DNA of 64,000 nt from Paragonimus skrjabini miyazakii (lineage: Eukaryota > Platyhelminthes > Trematoda > Plagiorchiida > Troglotrematidae): positions 32,455 through 96,454 of the forward strand of contig JTDE01001346.1 in the NCBI GenBank assembly GCA_014338405.1. The letters are read 5' to 3'. The translations under genes and the position numbers were made by a program. The notes under the pieces are model-generated. The model was not told where the DNA came from. It made no database searches and worked only from the letters and a program-made list of their open reading frames with translations. Position 1 is the first letter of the stretch, and each line of letters begins with the position of its first letter. This document shows positions 38,225-50,857 of the stretch, piece after piece.

Positions 38225-41200
38225 CTATATATGAGGGAAGAGAGTGGTAATATTAGAAGAGTACAAAACAAGCCAAAGTGATGGTAAAACAACTGTTCAA
38301 TCTGGGACGAGTTAAAGATGACCCAAATGTGTTGGAGAGAATCTTTTATCAACCGCACTCTCATTGTGAAGCCCACTTCTGTCTAGTTAATCTTAATATG
38401 AGCAGCTCACTCTTCTGGGAACACTCGGTTGCCATTCTTGTATGCCAGGTTTATGACGTTCTAATGGGGTCTGTCTTGACAGCGTTAGCGATCAATTAAT
38501 TCGAACACAGATTGACTGAACATATGTGTAACACTACACAGTGTCTTCAAACAACTTAGACCAAACTCCCACCGTCGCGTTTAAGCATATAGTTTTATTG
38601 TTTACCGAGATGGCAGTATCACAGTCATTTGCTGACCAAATGGATCGACTTTATTAACCTTTCTGTGCTCCTTATCACTCAACGCCAGAAATCTTTCGCA
38701 TAAACACTTTTATCCCTTTGTGTAAAGTTTTATGAATCCAAAGATTTTTTCAAAAGACAGGTTCTACAATATACTCTTACCCACCTGGTATGGCCTGTAA
38801 CTATTATCAAAACGTTTACAATAGTAACGATGAGTTGCATAAGTTGCTTACTACGTAAACGTTTGTATCTGAAAATTGTGCGTGCAAATTCAATCTCAGT
38901 CTTAAGGCGTACCAACTCCAACTAGCTAGTTTTAATTTTACTGGTTCAACTTTCAGGTCGACAGGATGTCCGACCTGGATTTCTCTTCAGTAGTGTCAAC
39001 CATGAGGCTGTTGTCAATCTAGCAGTGAGTCGAGCTAGCAAATTGAAACACTCACCGTCGTTCAAAGTGCTTCTCCCAGTACAGATTAGACCTTAAAACT
39101 GCAAGTTGATCAAAATGTGCAAGAAGCTGTCACAGTTTTTGATGTGGATATACATAAAAAACCAAACGGTAAACTCGGAAGATTTTTTACACTGAATGAA
39201 AATAAATCAGTATATTAAGAACATTCATAATGTTTCAAATTAGTTAATGCGGATTAAAGCAAGCGATCGAATCGTACTGTTGATGGAAACTGCAATTTAA
39301 TAACAAGAGTATTTTTGAAAGGCAACGATCGATTACGTACCAATGCAAACATGGATGTCCACATATTTACGCGTGAAAAGCGTCTTCTCGCATAACCTCT
39401 CATCAATGAAACAATTTTCCAGTTTCGATCGGTAAAGAATATTTTTTAACTGGAGTAAACCTGTTAGGGCATTTTGGCGTTTCAGTAAAATATGACCTTA
39501 GAAGTATACATTTGTTGCATCCCATTCAGGGGTTCAGGCAATCAGCTTCTACCTCACTTCTTTGTGGGTTTGGTCGGGGTAGGGGACACACTTCCTTAAT
39601 AAGCTGTTATTGAACACTGAACAGGTGATCAACAACTGTGGACTTTCGTGATCACGTGGTAGAAAATATAGTGTGTGCAAAACATACTTCTAGAAATTCT
39701 CATGAAATTTCATCTTCCAACCCTACATGAAGACTTACAGTATATTCGAAGTTATATTCATGAACTCCAAACAGCAATGTTGCAGAGAATTTTGAGTGTA
39801 AAAATCCATTAGATAAAGTGTAATGAAAGTGACCAGAAGTTACAGTATCCTTATAGGTGAAATTGTTAACAGTTGAACGCTGGTGTTTACGGACTACGTA
39901 GATTAAAGCCGTTGACGTCACCTACTTGGATAAAGAAGAAGCGTGTAGTCGTCTAACGAATATATCCGAATTAAGATATCTGCAAAAAAACAGCTAAAAT
40001 AATAAAGCGGAAGTACAATTATTGATTGAGTCAAATTGCCCTTTTCTAAAAGTGTCACAATTACTCGTCCAAACCATGAAATTCTATCAATAACTGTAAA
40101 GGAATTCTAAAAGACGCTTTACTGTGCATTTTTACTCCAGTTTCGGGACAATAGAACTGAAGCTGGTTGGACTACTAAAAAACAAGCGGGATAAGTTCAT
40201 TTTGTTCCCATTGCTGTTTAGCTCATTCTCGTGTACGTGACTCGCTTGTTGCAATGTCATTACAAAAGCCGAGATGCAGTTCGAATGGGCGCATCTGCGG
40301 GCTAGAAGCCGGTAGTGACAGCATTTTTTGGCGAACAGTCATGTACTGTGTCAGTCAGAGTAATAATGCATCGGTATGAAAGAGAAAGTATCTTATCAGA
40401 TGGAATACAACGCCCTCACATGAGATCTTTTCCCGTTAGTGTATTGTTGGTGGCTACTAAGATTTCTGCTACTTGGGTGGCTAACTGTTATTGAATTTTA
40501 CCGTGAAGTACAGGGTTTGGGCTTCCGTAGTCAAAGTTAGCGCTGCCTCCGGACTCACTGAACGACATATCTAAGAAACTGCTGCTCCAAGGTGAAAATA
40601 AAGTTGCCGTTCTGTAACATCACCAATCTGCAGGAATTGTATCAGTTAGATGTGCTTTATCTAAGCCATTCCCACTTGCAATTTCTAAGGACATTCTTGG
40701 ATTTTAGTGACCGGGCATGGTCCCAGACACTGAATCACTTTACTCAACAGTGGCGGACAGAATCGAACTTACGGTAACGCACAACCACCTTTGTTTATTA
40801 GGTCACGACCGTCGGACAACAGACAAACAAGACCTAAAACGACTGTCGTACAGGCAAATAAAAACCAGTAGACGAAGTCCTAGTGGGCAGAAAGCCACGA
40901 TACCAGGATTTCGTCCAAGTAAACTTACACGCATTTTTATGTCAGTGTCAGATCTGAAGAGGATTCTTGCATAAACGAAACAGTGAGGCAAATTATGTTG
41001 TGACAACCGTTGTAAGCAGATACCCTCCGGCTTTGGCCAGTATGGGAGGCTAATCTGGAAACGGCTAATACCAACCGTAACGAAATGATCAACTAACTTG
41101 TATCAAAACTAAAGACGCCCATTTCGTCCGTTAGCTCTGCTGGATAGTGGCATGGGAAGAAAGGCACGTACACATACATTTTCAAAAGCAACTGTACTGA

Positions 41201-43234
41201 AAAGAGTTGCGGTGCAAAACTGTAAGATTTCTAGATGGGTGAACATGCGCAAACGATAACCTACAAAAAATGCACTAACCCAACACCTCGCGGACAAACT
41301 TGGGATATAAACGAGATAGCTTACGGACTGAGCTGGTATTTCTGAAGCGATTGGTTTGTTGTTTTCGCATTAGAAACCAATGTGTGGAGGCATGATTGGC
41401 TTTGTTTCCAGCCGAATCCTTTCACTAAGTTCCAGAACTGGAATCGTTAACTCAGGTAATCTAGATTTTTCAGAAAATCTGTTTTTCAAGACCAACTAGA
41501 CCATTACATTTGGAAACAGACGAATCTAAGTGACAATCACTTGTAGGTTTACGGACCAATGGTGAAGAACCAGTTATATGATAAGTCAGTTGCTGTTGAA
41601 CACTAATCCATCGATTACCCTGTTGAGTTTGGTTCCCAGAGAAATTTTCATAGATAAGTGGAATCACTCAATCACAGACAAAATCAGAATTACTTTCTTG
41701 TCAATTCTGGGTACCCAACAGCCAACTGGTTACTACCTTCCATGACTTGGGACCTCTAACTTCCGGTATGTGACAAACAATTGTAATCGCATCATGGACA
41801 CTCTCTGACCCACCACCGAAACAGACAACTTAATCGTTAGTAGCTGCATGCAACCAAAAGCGAAATGAAGTGTGGTTGCAGGTATTGGAACCAAAGTGCA
41901 AAAACTTTGATCAACGCTGTGGACACTTCAGGATCCTTAATCAAAACGTTATCCGCCCAAAGTGATTTGACTACTTATGATGGCTGTGATAACCGAAGGC
42001 ATAACTGATGCGCTTTTTTAAAAATTCATTGTGTTTATTCCCAAAGCGATATTTCATTCTAGGTTAAACTTTCTTTGTTGTGAATTGTCAGGACAAATCG
42101 CGTTTAAATTCGCTAAGCTCCTTGTTGCAAATCACACATAGTGTCTACTATCGTTCAGCGTCACTTCAGGTAGTAGACCATCTTTTTTCGAGCTACACGT
42201 ATAGTTCTACTGTAAAGATTCAAGTTGCCAGACGTTCCCCACATGTATACGTGCCCACGGTTACCGATAGAAGAAGAGTAGGTGACTGTGATTTGGTCAA
42301 CTTTGTGTGCAGTTACGAAGCAAAACCTCGAGTCAAGAGGAGACAACTCCTGCTGAGTTTTGACAGACTGTAAAAAATTGGGCGTGCGAAATTCGCTTGG
42401 AAAAAGACAGAAAGACAAATAACTGGGTATCATTGTTGCTTCACCAAAAAGACGTGGATAGCGAAGAAAACGTGCGCAAAAGTGTGTTGACAACAGGCAA
42501 CAAAAACAGCAATAGCTAAAGCACATTCTGACAGCGACTTGTCGACATGTCAAGCAGTTATGTCAATTGGCTTTCGAAATGCAAAGTCACAGTTGATTTT
42601 ACACAGGATCTCATAGATAATTAGTTTCCCCCACCAGTCTGACCTTATCAAATGACGTCGTGGTTCAGGTTATCCGAGGAATCAACGCAAGTTTCTACCC
42701 TGGGTACTCTATGAGAATCGCTAAGCCTCTTTAGTTCACATATTGACCGGGTTATATAACGTGAACAACCCGGTACTTAATCATTAACGTGATGGCGTGA
42801 ATATTTGCTAAGTTATTCAGGGTTTTAAATTCAGATTGACGCTAGTGGTACGTTTGATAGAACACAATTCGCGATTTGTCATGCCATATTTATCGATGAA
42901 GATAGTATTTTGGAAGACAGTTGTGTGTCCATGGTTGAGGGATAATACGACCAAACTGGCAGCTGAATTGGAATGTGGCCAGCAGTCCATCGCAAATTAG
43001 TAGCGTGACAGCCAACCCGTGAAAGCCACAATCTCTGATGGTGACTATTATGGAACGCTTGACGCCCAATGAGCTGCAAGTAAAGGTGGTTCAGACAACA
43101 AAATCCCTTAGGATGCGACATAACAAAGTGAACTTGAGAATGAATGAAAAGCCGGACATGCCATATGCTTAGGCTTAATGCCAAGAATACCGAAATAGCT
43201 ATGGATGATGAACAGATTGAATTATATCGGCGAG

Positions 43235-43272
43235 TCGCCTAAAATCCACGACAGGGAGAGAAATTTAGGCGA
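43235..43272. repeat. Short inverted repeat
   Basis: TCGCCTAAA (43235-43243) is matched by TTTAGGCGA (43264-43272) with a 20-base loop. This could be chance in AT-rich DNA. Confidence 0.5.
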
Positions 43273-45774
43273 TTTTTCCCCATATGTTTTAACAACATGT
43301 ATGTCATGGTCTTACCATTCTGATCCTCAGGCTGTGCCGCCTTAGCAGAGTAGAGGTACGTTATATTTCTCCCACTGAAAATTTTTCGAACGCAATAATC
43401 GATGATGATCAACTTCTTTGGTATGCTGTTTAAAGCAACGAAAGTTAACTACCAGACAATGTTACAGAAAGTTATCGGGTACTGCACAACAAAGCGTTGG
43501 TTTAACTATTTGTAATTGCACACGCAGTCATATGAGGTTATGGTTCAAGATAAATCATGGACCATCATGTGTTTATGAGTCTAGACTGCGGTTTCTCTTG
43601 TCTATAATCGCTTCTGAAGAGAGAGCTACGTTAAGAGATTGTGGAGATTTGACAGCTTACAGTAGTTTGCTGCAGAGTGACTGTGGTTCTGTTGGCACAT
43701 TCTAAATTATGCTTAAGAGATGGACAACCGAAGATGCAGTGAGCACATACATGTTGATGGATGTTGTGGTCAAGTATGCTGTTCATTCGCCACTACCGCA
43801 AACTATTCACTTCATTGAACTGGATGACTATTCTTAAAAACGTCCCGTATATTGTTCTGACCTTAAGAACCTAAACAGTAAAATATTCAATAGCAAAGTG
43901 CGTAGTGGACTACTAGGATCAATTAATGTATAACGTTACATAATTGAATGTGGAAGTTATGAAACTCTCCACAAGATAGTCAGCTGACAGGTAACCAAAT
44001 GAATAAACGTCATCCCTGGTGAATTATCCATCGCACTGTCCGACTGACTATCTATCGACCCATTACAGCATACAATGCTAGCTTGAAGAGTGTTTGAGAA
44101 TAAACAGTCAAGAACGGAGAAGGATTTCGTTTGAATAAGAATGACAGAAATTTTAGGACTTACTTGAAATACAGTGCAGAAACGAAGTTAGTTTCTATAA
44201 CAGCCCCCTTGTATGCAGTAGAATGGTGCAGCATAATATTGTCTTTTTCCATACTGCAGTTGGAAATTATATTTGGCTCTCCAGTATGTTTATCCTGCAA
44301 CCTGTTTTTCTAAAGTTCTATATTTTTTGATGCATTCATACATACAGAATGAACCTTCTGAAAAGAGGCCACCTCTCCTGAAACAATCAACTTAGTGCGG
44401 TTTCTTGAGCTGCCATTCATCTGGCACATTCTGATTGACCATTGTTCAGTTACTAACTGTGACCACGTTTAATGCAACAGACCTACTGAGCACTGTCTGA
44501 CACCCATAGTAGTTCCTGTTATCGACGTAATGACGCGTACCGCTTACAGTACTCATGCATACGCGCGTGTGTCCATACAGATTGGACATCACGGGGTTGG
44601 TGTAATTAAGCTTATGTTCTTCAGTGAGAGATAGGGTATAGCAAAACGCACTGCCAGCATGGGCCTGAACACTGTTCGGAACACTACGCAGAATTAACAG
44701 TTCGTACTTGTCATAAACCCGTCATTGTATTATACCAGCAAGTTGTGTCATTCAGACTGGAATGTAGTTTTGAGTACACTTTTAACTTGGAGCCTAGCCG
44801 TTTAATTAGGCCACTTTAAAGTTGAACGGTCGAATGAACTGGAGTTTGTCAACACGACAAGGCTAGACTCTGTTCTTCACGTATAAAGCATCGCGAGAGA
44901 TGGTTAGCTAATTTTATTTCCTATGTAAACTAAATATATGAAAGCCAGGAATCTGAGGTACACGTCCATACTGAAAATGGTAACCAGAACTGTGTGGAGG
45001 ATTTTGTTATCTAAGACAGACCGTCGTATGTGGCATCTGTAGGATGTGCACTTGTTCATGAAGAGCTCGGTGCAAGCAATTTTCAGACCACCTGACAAAT
45101 ATTTTCAAGCTTCAATACAAACTGACAGATAAAAGGTAATACACAGAAAAAGTGATTAGACGTTCTACAAGCTTTCAAAGTATAAATTTCTATTTCATTT
45201 AACTCCACGGTAACCTCGATGGTTTCTTGAAGGCGTACTAATATGGGCTAGTTGTGGGATCTTCTTTCAGCATGGACCACAACAGCATAGATATACCAGC
45301 AAACACTACTTTTTGTGAACGACGTTTGATGAACTGCCGTATGTTAGATAATTAGATATTTTGCCATAGAAGTCAGCCTCTGGTAATGTTTTATTGAGGA
45401 TATGGGTATAGCCATCAACTGTGTATTGTCAGTTGTGTGTTTATTGCAAACGCATGAGAAATTGTTACAGCTTTACTGTCTAGAATCTTCGGTTTAGTTG
45501 AACAGGTTTAAATCTGTGTTTCGTTCAAAGAAGCTGGAAAACATGGCGTACTTATCACTCTAACTTAATCCCGTGCACTTTTATTCGCAATAGATGAATT
45601 TCAGGTAGTTGACTTATACGAGGGGGAGTCAAAAAGTACTGCCAATGTTTTTAATTCTGAAGGTTTTCATAAAATTATCTAAATTTTCTCCCAGTTATAA
45701 ATGGTTATATCATTTACGTTACGTAACAGTTTGTTTCTCACTTTTCATGTTCTTAGACTCAAGGAAAATTCAAA

Positions 45775-46061
45775 ATGGCTGCCCCCGTAGAGTTGCGTTG
45801 AAAACAAAGAGCAGTGATTGAATTCCTTGTTGCTGAGGGGGAAACCCTCATGAACATTCACAGACGATTAACAAATGTGTTTGAGGACAATACTGTAGAG
45901 TATAGCAATGTATGCAGGTGGGTTCGTCGTTTAAAGGATGAAAAGGTAGGAACTAAGAGCGTAGCCGATAAACCCCGTTCTGGCCGTCCATCCGCGTCTG
46001 TCAATCCTGCCACTAAAGCAAAAGCAGATGCTCTGATTTCTTGCCTAGAGGAGAAACAATA
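45775..46061 (+). pseudogene. mariner transposase, N-terminal DNA-binding half
   Basis: The start ATG at 45775 reads MAAPVELR and then TGA at codon 9 (45799-45801). Beyond the stop the frame continues QRAVIEFLVAEGETLMNIHR and NVCRWVRRLKDEKVG, then DKPRSGRPSAS, the paired helix-turn-helix region and linker of mariner transposases, and ends at a TAA (46060-46062). The first catalytic Asp and the WVP(N/H)(E/D)L linker region are missing. Confidence 0.85.
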
Positions 46062-46115
46062 AACTATGACGCCTAAATCGAGACCCTGACGAGGCTCAGA
46101 GCAAGAATCCAACGA

Positions 46116-46454
46116 GTGAGACCCGATTTGCCAATCCGCAAAGTCCTCCTTCTGCAAGGCAATGCTCGACCACACAAAAACATTAAGACAAGGGAGACAA
46201 TCGCCTCATTCGGGTGGACAACTTTACGGCTTCCTCCATACTCACCAGATTTAGCGCCTTCAGGTTATCACCTATTCGGCCCCATGAAAAACGGTTTGAG
46301 AAGCAAACATTATTCCAGTGACGAGGAAGTGAAAACCACAGTGAAGAAGTGGCTCAAAGAACAGACAACAAAATTTTACGAGGCAAGGATACATGCGCTC
46401 ATTCAAAGGTGGAACTTTGCTATTGAGCGTAACGGTGACTATGTTGAGAAGTAG
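46116..46454 (+). pseudogene. mariner transposase, C-terminal catalytic half with both Asp changed to Gly
   Basis: Reads LLLQGNARPH, then LPPYSPDLAPSGYHLFGPMK, and ends NGDYVEK with its own stop, the normal C-terminus of the family. The second and third catalytic aspartates of the DD34D triad should be the G of QGN (46158-46160, GGC) and the G of PSG (46263-46265, GGT). Exactly 34 residues lie between them, so the register is certain. Each change is a single A-to-G. It is in a different frame from the N-terminal half. Confidence 0.88.
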
Positions 46455-49400
46455 GGATGTGATCCACAGAGGACCAGCTTTATTTTGATGTATAATACAT
46501 GTTCCTGTGATGGTAATTATATCTGTCCGAAATAAAATGGCATTACTTTTTGACTCGCCCTCGTACAATGGGATATCGTGGATAGTCCCTTTCTCAGGAA
46601 GTGTACGAGGGAATGTGATACATTTTTTGGTACGTTGATCTAGTAATGTTTGTGGCTAACCGAAGTTTTGCATCTGTAAACATCACGTCCGAGAACTATT
46701 AACCGTTCTTAGCACCAATGAGATAACATTACCAAACCTATCCATGCGAGTTGAAGTGTAAACATCTGAAACTTTCCATACGATATTTTATAGAAGTAAC
46801 ACTAAAACTCTGTGAGCATTGTATTGAATAAGTGTGATATTTTTCAGAATTTATTCGTAAACTACATAGATTACAATGGAGAATTTATGTCTCGTTCATG
46901 TTTAGGTCAACTGATTTTGAAATATCGCAAAGAACAAGTAGCGATTAATATACGATCAAGATAGGAAGGACGCGCTGTATTAAATTTGTGGGAAAGAAAA
47001 CGTGCTATTGCAACGTCTCCAAGAAGTTAAGCCGCCAAAGACCACTCTCCTTCTGGGATCGATATTTAGAAGTGCTCTTGTTTACTGTGTATTCAGTTCA
47101 CATCAAATAGAGATTCATTTGTGGTTAAGTGATGATCATGTGCCTGTATAGGCGAACATTGGCAGTCTGTACTGGTCATCTTGCTGCACCACTGCCTATG
47201 TGCTATTGCTACACGCAATTTACATAATCTTTGTAAAATATGGTCTTTTTTCTAACATGCGCGCTGCGAGTTTTTGTAACTTGAACCACTACATCATAAC
47301 GCTGTAAAAGAAATGACTAACATCAACGAAAAACAAGCAGTTATCGGTTATAGCATTTGCTCACTATAAGCTCTGATACATTCAACTCAACTACACATGT
47401 ATACACTAGATATAGAGCAGAAAAACTGCACAAAAGATTAAACTTCTGCTTCAAGGGTCCGTAGTTTATTCTGCTCAAGTTTGTTGTCTGTCTACTTAAG
47501 CAAGAGAAAACAGAAGTTTTGAACATCTTGTGCCAATCGGAACGGACAATCTAATTGTGAACTTTGCATCTGATCTCCAGCCGGGCATACAAAGAAAACG
47601 GCATTTATCGAACAATTTGTTCACCTTGTTGGTAACCGTTTGTAAACTTGAAAATCTTATTAAAGCGAAGATGATATTCTTCTCATTGTAATAGCAGTGC
47701 TTATTTTTTACTATCATCGTGACAATGAAGATCACGCATAAGGTGAACACAATTTTTCAAACTATTTCGTATTAAGGAAGAACTTATTAGCATGTAGCAA
47801 ATAAGCCTCAATGTGAACTTGTCACTATTCTATCTATCTCTCATTTATACGTGACAAACTCTAATATGATCTGAATGCATTATCGAAATTTTTTTTAGGA
47901 CAAAATGGATAAAGTGACATTTGTTTAGACAACGAGTTATGGTTTGTAAATTATTTGTCAATCGAACAAATGATGGCCCAATCTATCAGTAAAAATAGAC
48001 AATATCTCCGTGTAATCCCTTATATACTTAATTTTCTTGACAGTATTAGTATTGTCCAGCAGACGAAGCAACATCTATGTTTATCAAGTGTAGACTTTGA
48101 AAGTTTTTATCAAATCTGTCAGCTTAATGAAGATGGACAGAGTAAGCACTTTATGGCATATTGTGCCAAAACAAATTAGGCTGTATTTGATTTGTTCGCT
48201 TTATTTTGCTAACGACAGAAAAAATGGAACGAAACCAAAATGTTTGGTTTCTTAATAACTGCTGGATTACATATATTGTGTCTGTAAAAGTTTCCCGAAA
48301 ATCAATGTTTGATAAAAAACCTGATGTTAGCAAAATACAAATATATCAGATGTGTGGCTCTAAATTGACACTGTTCACGGAACACGAAGACAATAATTAC
48401 TTGTAAGGAGTAGACAAATTTTTACATCATCTTAACTTCGCCCATAGTTGTTAGCGAGTTCGCAACCTCATGGATCTTTCATTCAACCCTTCATGAAAAG
48501 AAACACTATATCCGAGTTTTAGTTCTGTTAAGTCTCGTCAGTCTTGCACATCTTTACCAAATTATATAAACAAAAACCCCGTATTTCTAATCGGTAATCA
48601 AGATGTCACTCAAGGTGGTTTATTTCCAAATTGTGGTTTTAGTCACGAAGTAACAAACTGAAGTGGACGGGACGGTTACTTCCACTCACTTAAAACAAAT
48701 CTGTCAACCTGACCGTCATTTACAAGCGAATTTGTGTGAGCGTTTACAGAAGATAGGTAACTCACGTTTATTGGGAGATTAGAGCAGCAGTAATCAACAA
48801 GACTGCCCAATGAACGTGTGCCGGAGTTTTAATCCCAATTAAGGAATGGACGTACGTAACGGACGGATTATAATGACAGCGGAATTCAAGTACAATGTTT
48901 TCGTTAGAAAGAGGCTGACTATAATGTCTATGGCACTGCAAAAGCTACAACAGAAGGTGAATTTGATTACACGATTATGCTTGTTCTTATTAAGCTGGTT
49001 TATAAAACTTCTCTTATCTTGGTACGCGGTCACCAGATTCATTTAAATATAAATTCCCAATTAACTAGGTAAATACAAGTGAACAATTAATACATTGGGT
49101 TAGCATGGGTCGAACTCTTCACTTTTTTCTGGGTAAAATCAGATGTCCAGTGTCAACATTTTGGTAGAATATTTTGATTTGGCTTCCGAATAACCGTTTT
49201 GAGATTTAGGTCACTGTTACCGTGAAATTAAGTCAAAATTAAATGAACAATTCCAAGTTATCTTCATCTTCCCGGAAAAGTTTCAATCACACCGTGAAGG
49301 ACGTATTCACTGCTGTCTTGATGCATATAAACTGTTTTGTAGTTTACTTTTTAGTAAAAACTGTAAAGCGGCATGTTGTATTCAATATATAAAGAGTTGG

Positions 49401-49840
49401 ACAATTTTCCCTGATTCTCTAATCACAATCATGGTTCAAATGTGTTGAACTATACACCGATATTTCCCTTGATTTGCTGCAATCTGGATCTGTTATTATG
49501 TAGATGACTATCAGAAGTGTGTTTATTTCATGCAACATCCTTTGTATTGACATTCAGTAATCACTCAAGATAATCGACTTATTGAAACTATGTGTGCTCA
49601 AGAAGTCGAAGTGAAAACACGACCTTCCAGAGGTAAGGAACACTTACCCCTGGGATAAAAGAAATTACCCACAACTCATTAAACCAACTCACAGTGGACA
49701 GCTTTCATTGGTTCATCAATCAATGGCGAAGTGATGAGGCGATTGACATACAACAAGTAAATAAATCATTAGCCACTACAAAGCTAACCGTGAGGTTAAC
49801 AGATATAAGGTCATATGCTTATCAGTCAAGATTAACTCAC

Positions 49841-50010
49841 GGTTTGCCTTCTTTTGAGTGTTGTACGAATGCAGTTAGCAGAATCCGCCGGGCATGCTTT
49901 GATTTGCTCAAATCCAACGTGATACTTTCATTGAACACAGGATTCGACGTACCCTCCACAAGACCCGTTTGTCTGTTCAGAATTTGTGTTTTGTCCGGCA
50001 ACACATCGAC
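49841..50010 (-). CDS. rgs3: RGS3-like gene, central C2-domain exon
   Basis: This 170-nt exon encodes VDVLPDKTQILNRQTG, then TSNPVFNESITLDL, then ARRILLTAFVQHSKEGKP. The S/T-NPVFNE turn followed by two strands is the centre of a type I C2 domain; RGS3 has ILPD...SKNPVFHDYF...KRLLVTVW in the same order. The acceptor is attaataaacag|GTC, the donor ACC|GTGAGT. It starts in phase 0 and leaves two bases of a Pro codon (phase 2). C2 domains bind membranes or proteins; the RGS3-type C2 lacks most of the calcium-binding acidic residues of synaptotagmin-type C2 (family knowledge). Confidence 0.85.
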
Positions 50011-50649
50011 CTGTTTATTAATTAATAAAAATCGGGGAACTCGTGAGTAAAACACTAATATGTCCCACTAGATCTCAATTCATTTTTGGTGACCATTTGG
50101 AATGTTTGGTGAGTGTGGGCGAATTGCAACGGCCTCTGCAAAATGACAGTGTACTACATTTAACTTGTTTCGACCGTATCCCATATATTTTCTATAGAGT
50201 GGCTTGAACGAATCGATTTGATTGACCAGGTTTCTTGACTTGATCAGATGCGTAGCGACCGAAGACGAACAGGGCCATATCGATCCTCGCGTTAGTCACG
50301 CTGATTGGTATACTTGAATGCGTTCGGTTAATTACAGTGCCGTGCGGAGATTTAGATTATTTCAAATTGTACACAACCCGATTTGATCACGGTGCTCGTA
50401 ATCACATAAGCGTTCCGGTCAACTCACGTCGTAAGGAAGCACTAGGCTCGAGTTTTGCTTTAATCAGAGCTAATCATTAAGGCATATCCTTCTCCGAGTC
50501 GGAATTTGAGAAGTTTCAAATCACGGGGTTATTGACTGTAGTTTACAAGACAGTTACTGTGCATACAACCGAAAAGGTTGGGCAATCTGAACACTATTTG
50601 CACACTTTTGCGGTTGAATGTTTAGATGCAACTGATCGGTCATGCTTAG

Positions 50650-50857
50650 TGTGAGTTCGCTAGCGTTGTGGTCAACACGTCAGTCTCACAAACAGAGGAG
50701 TCTGAGTACAACTTCTTGCTTGGACAAGAATATAGACGACTGGTGAGCTCTAATGAAAGCGAAACTCGAGTCTAGTGTTTTCATACGAAGTGGGCGGGCG
50801 GGAACGTTTATCCGAATGCGAAGAGTATGACCAAATTCGGGTGTTCAATTTGAAATA
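50650..50857 (+). mobile_element. tRNA-headed SINE with hammerhead motif, copy 2
   Basis: Aligns by eye with the copy at 7.14 kb: A-box region ttgtggtcaacacg (50666-50679), a badly decayed B box (agtacaacttc), the hammerhead, then gaagtgggcgggcgg and gttcaatttgaaat. More diverged than copy 1. Same orientation, antisense to the host gene. Ends approximate. Confidence 0.65.
50734..50778 (+). ncRNA. Hammerhead ribozyme, decayed (copy 2)
   Basis: The core reads CTGGTGA (50740-50746), with G for the invariant A6. Stem II is GCTC/AAGC with one mismatch and the same TAATGA loop. GAAA (50761-50764), a minimal stem III (loop TCGA) and the GTC cleavage triplet (50770-50772) follow. Stem I keeps about four of six pairs. 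The damage differs from copy 1, so the two copies decayed independently from an intact ancestor. Confidence 0.6.

Larger units (their letters stand above)
45619..46563 (+). mobile_element. mariner-type DNA transposon, internally deleted, both ends intact
   Basis: The two ends are inverted repeats. The left starts CGAGGGGGAGTCAAAAAG and the right, reverse complemented, starts CGAGGGCGAGTCAAAAAG; over 26 bases there are about two differences. Both are flanked by TA (45617-45618 and 46564-46565), the duplicated mariner target. The length of 945 bp is shorter than the usual 1.25-1.3 kb. The transposase is split into a helix-turn-helix half and a C-terminal catalytic half with the middle missing. 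It lies in an intron, opposite to the host gene. It is non-autonomous but could in principle have been moved by a related enzyme. Confidence 0.93.
38225..49840 (-). other. Large intron of the RGS3-like gene (about 11.6 kb)
   Basis: It begins with a strong GTGAGT at 49840 and ends at the tatatag acceptor at 38225. It contains the 945-bp mariner element. The rest (38.3-45.6 and 46.6-49.8 kb) shows no supported gene; a small inverted repeat sits at 43235-43272. Confidence 0.55.

Noticed and set aside
42161..42553. 130-codon minus-strand open frame
   Set aside because: Cys/Phe/Tyr-rich with no domain pattern; the other strand is also open here, and no splice sites fit the host gene's phases.
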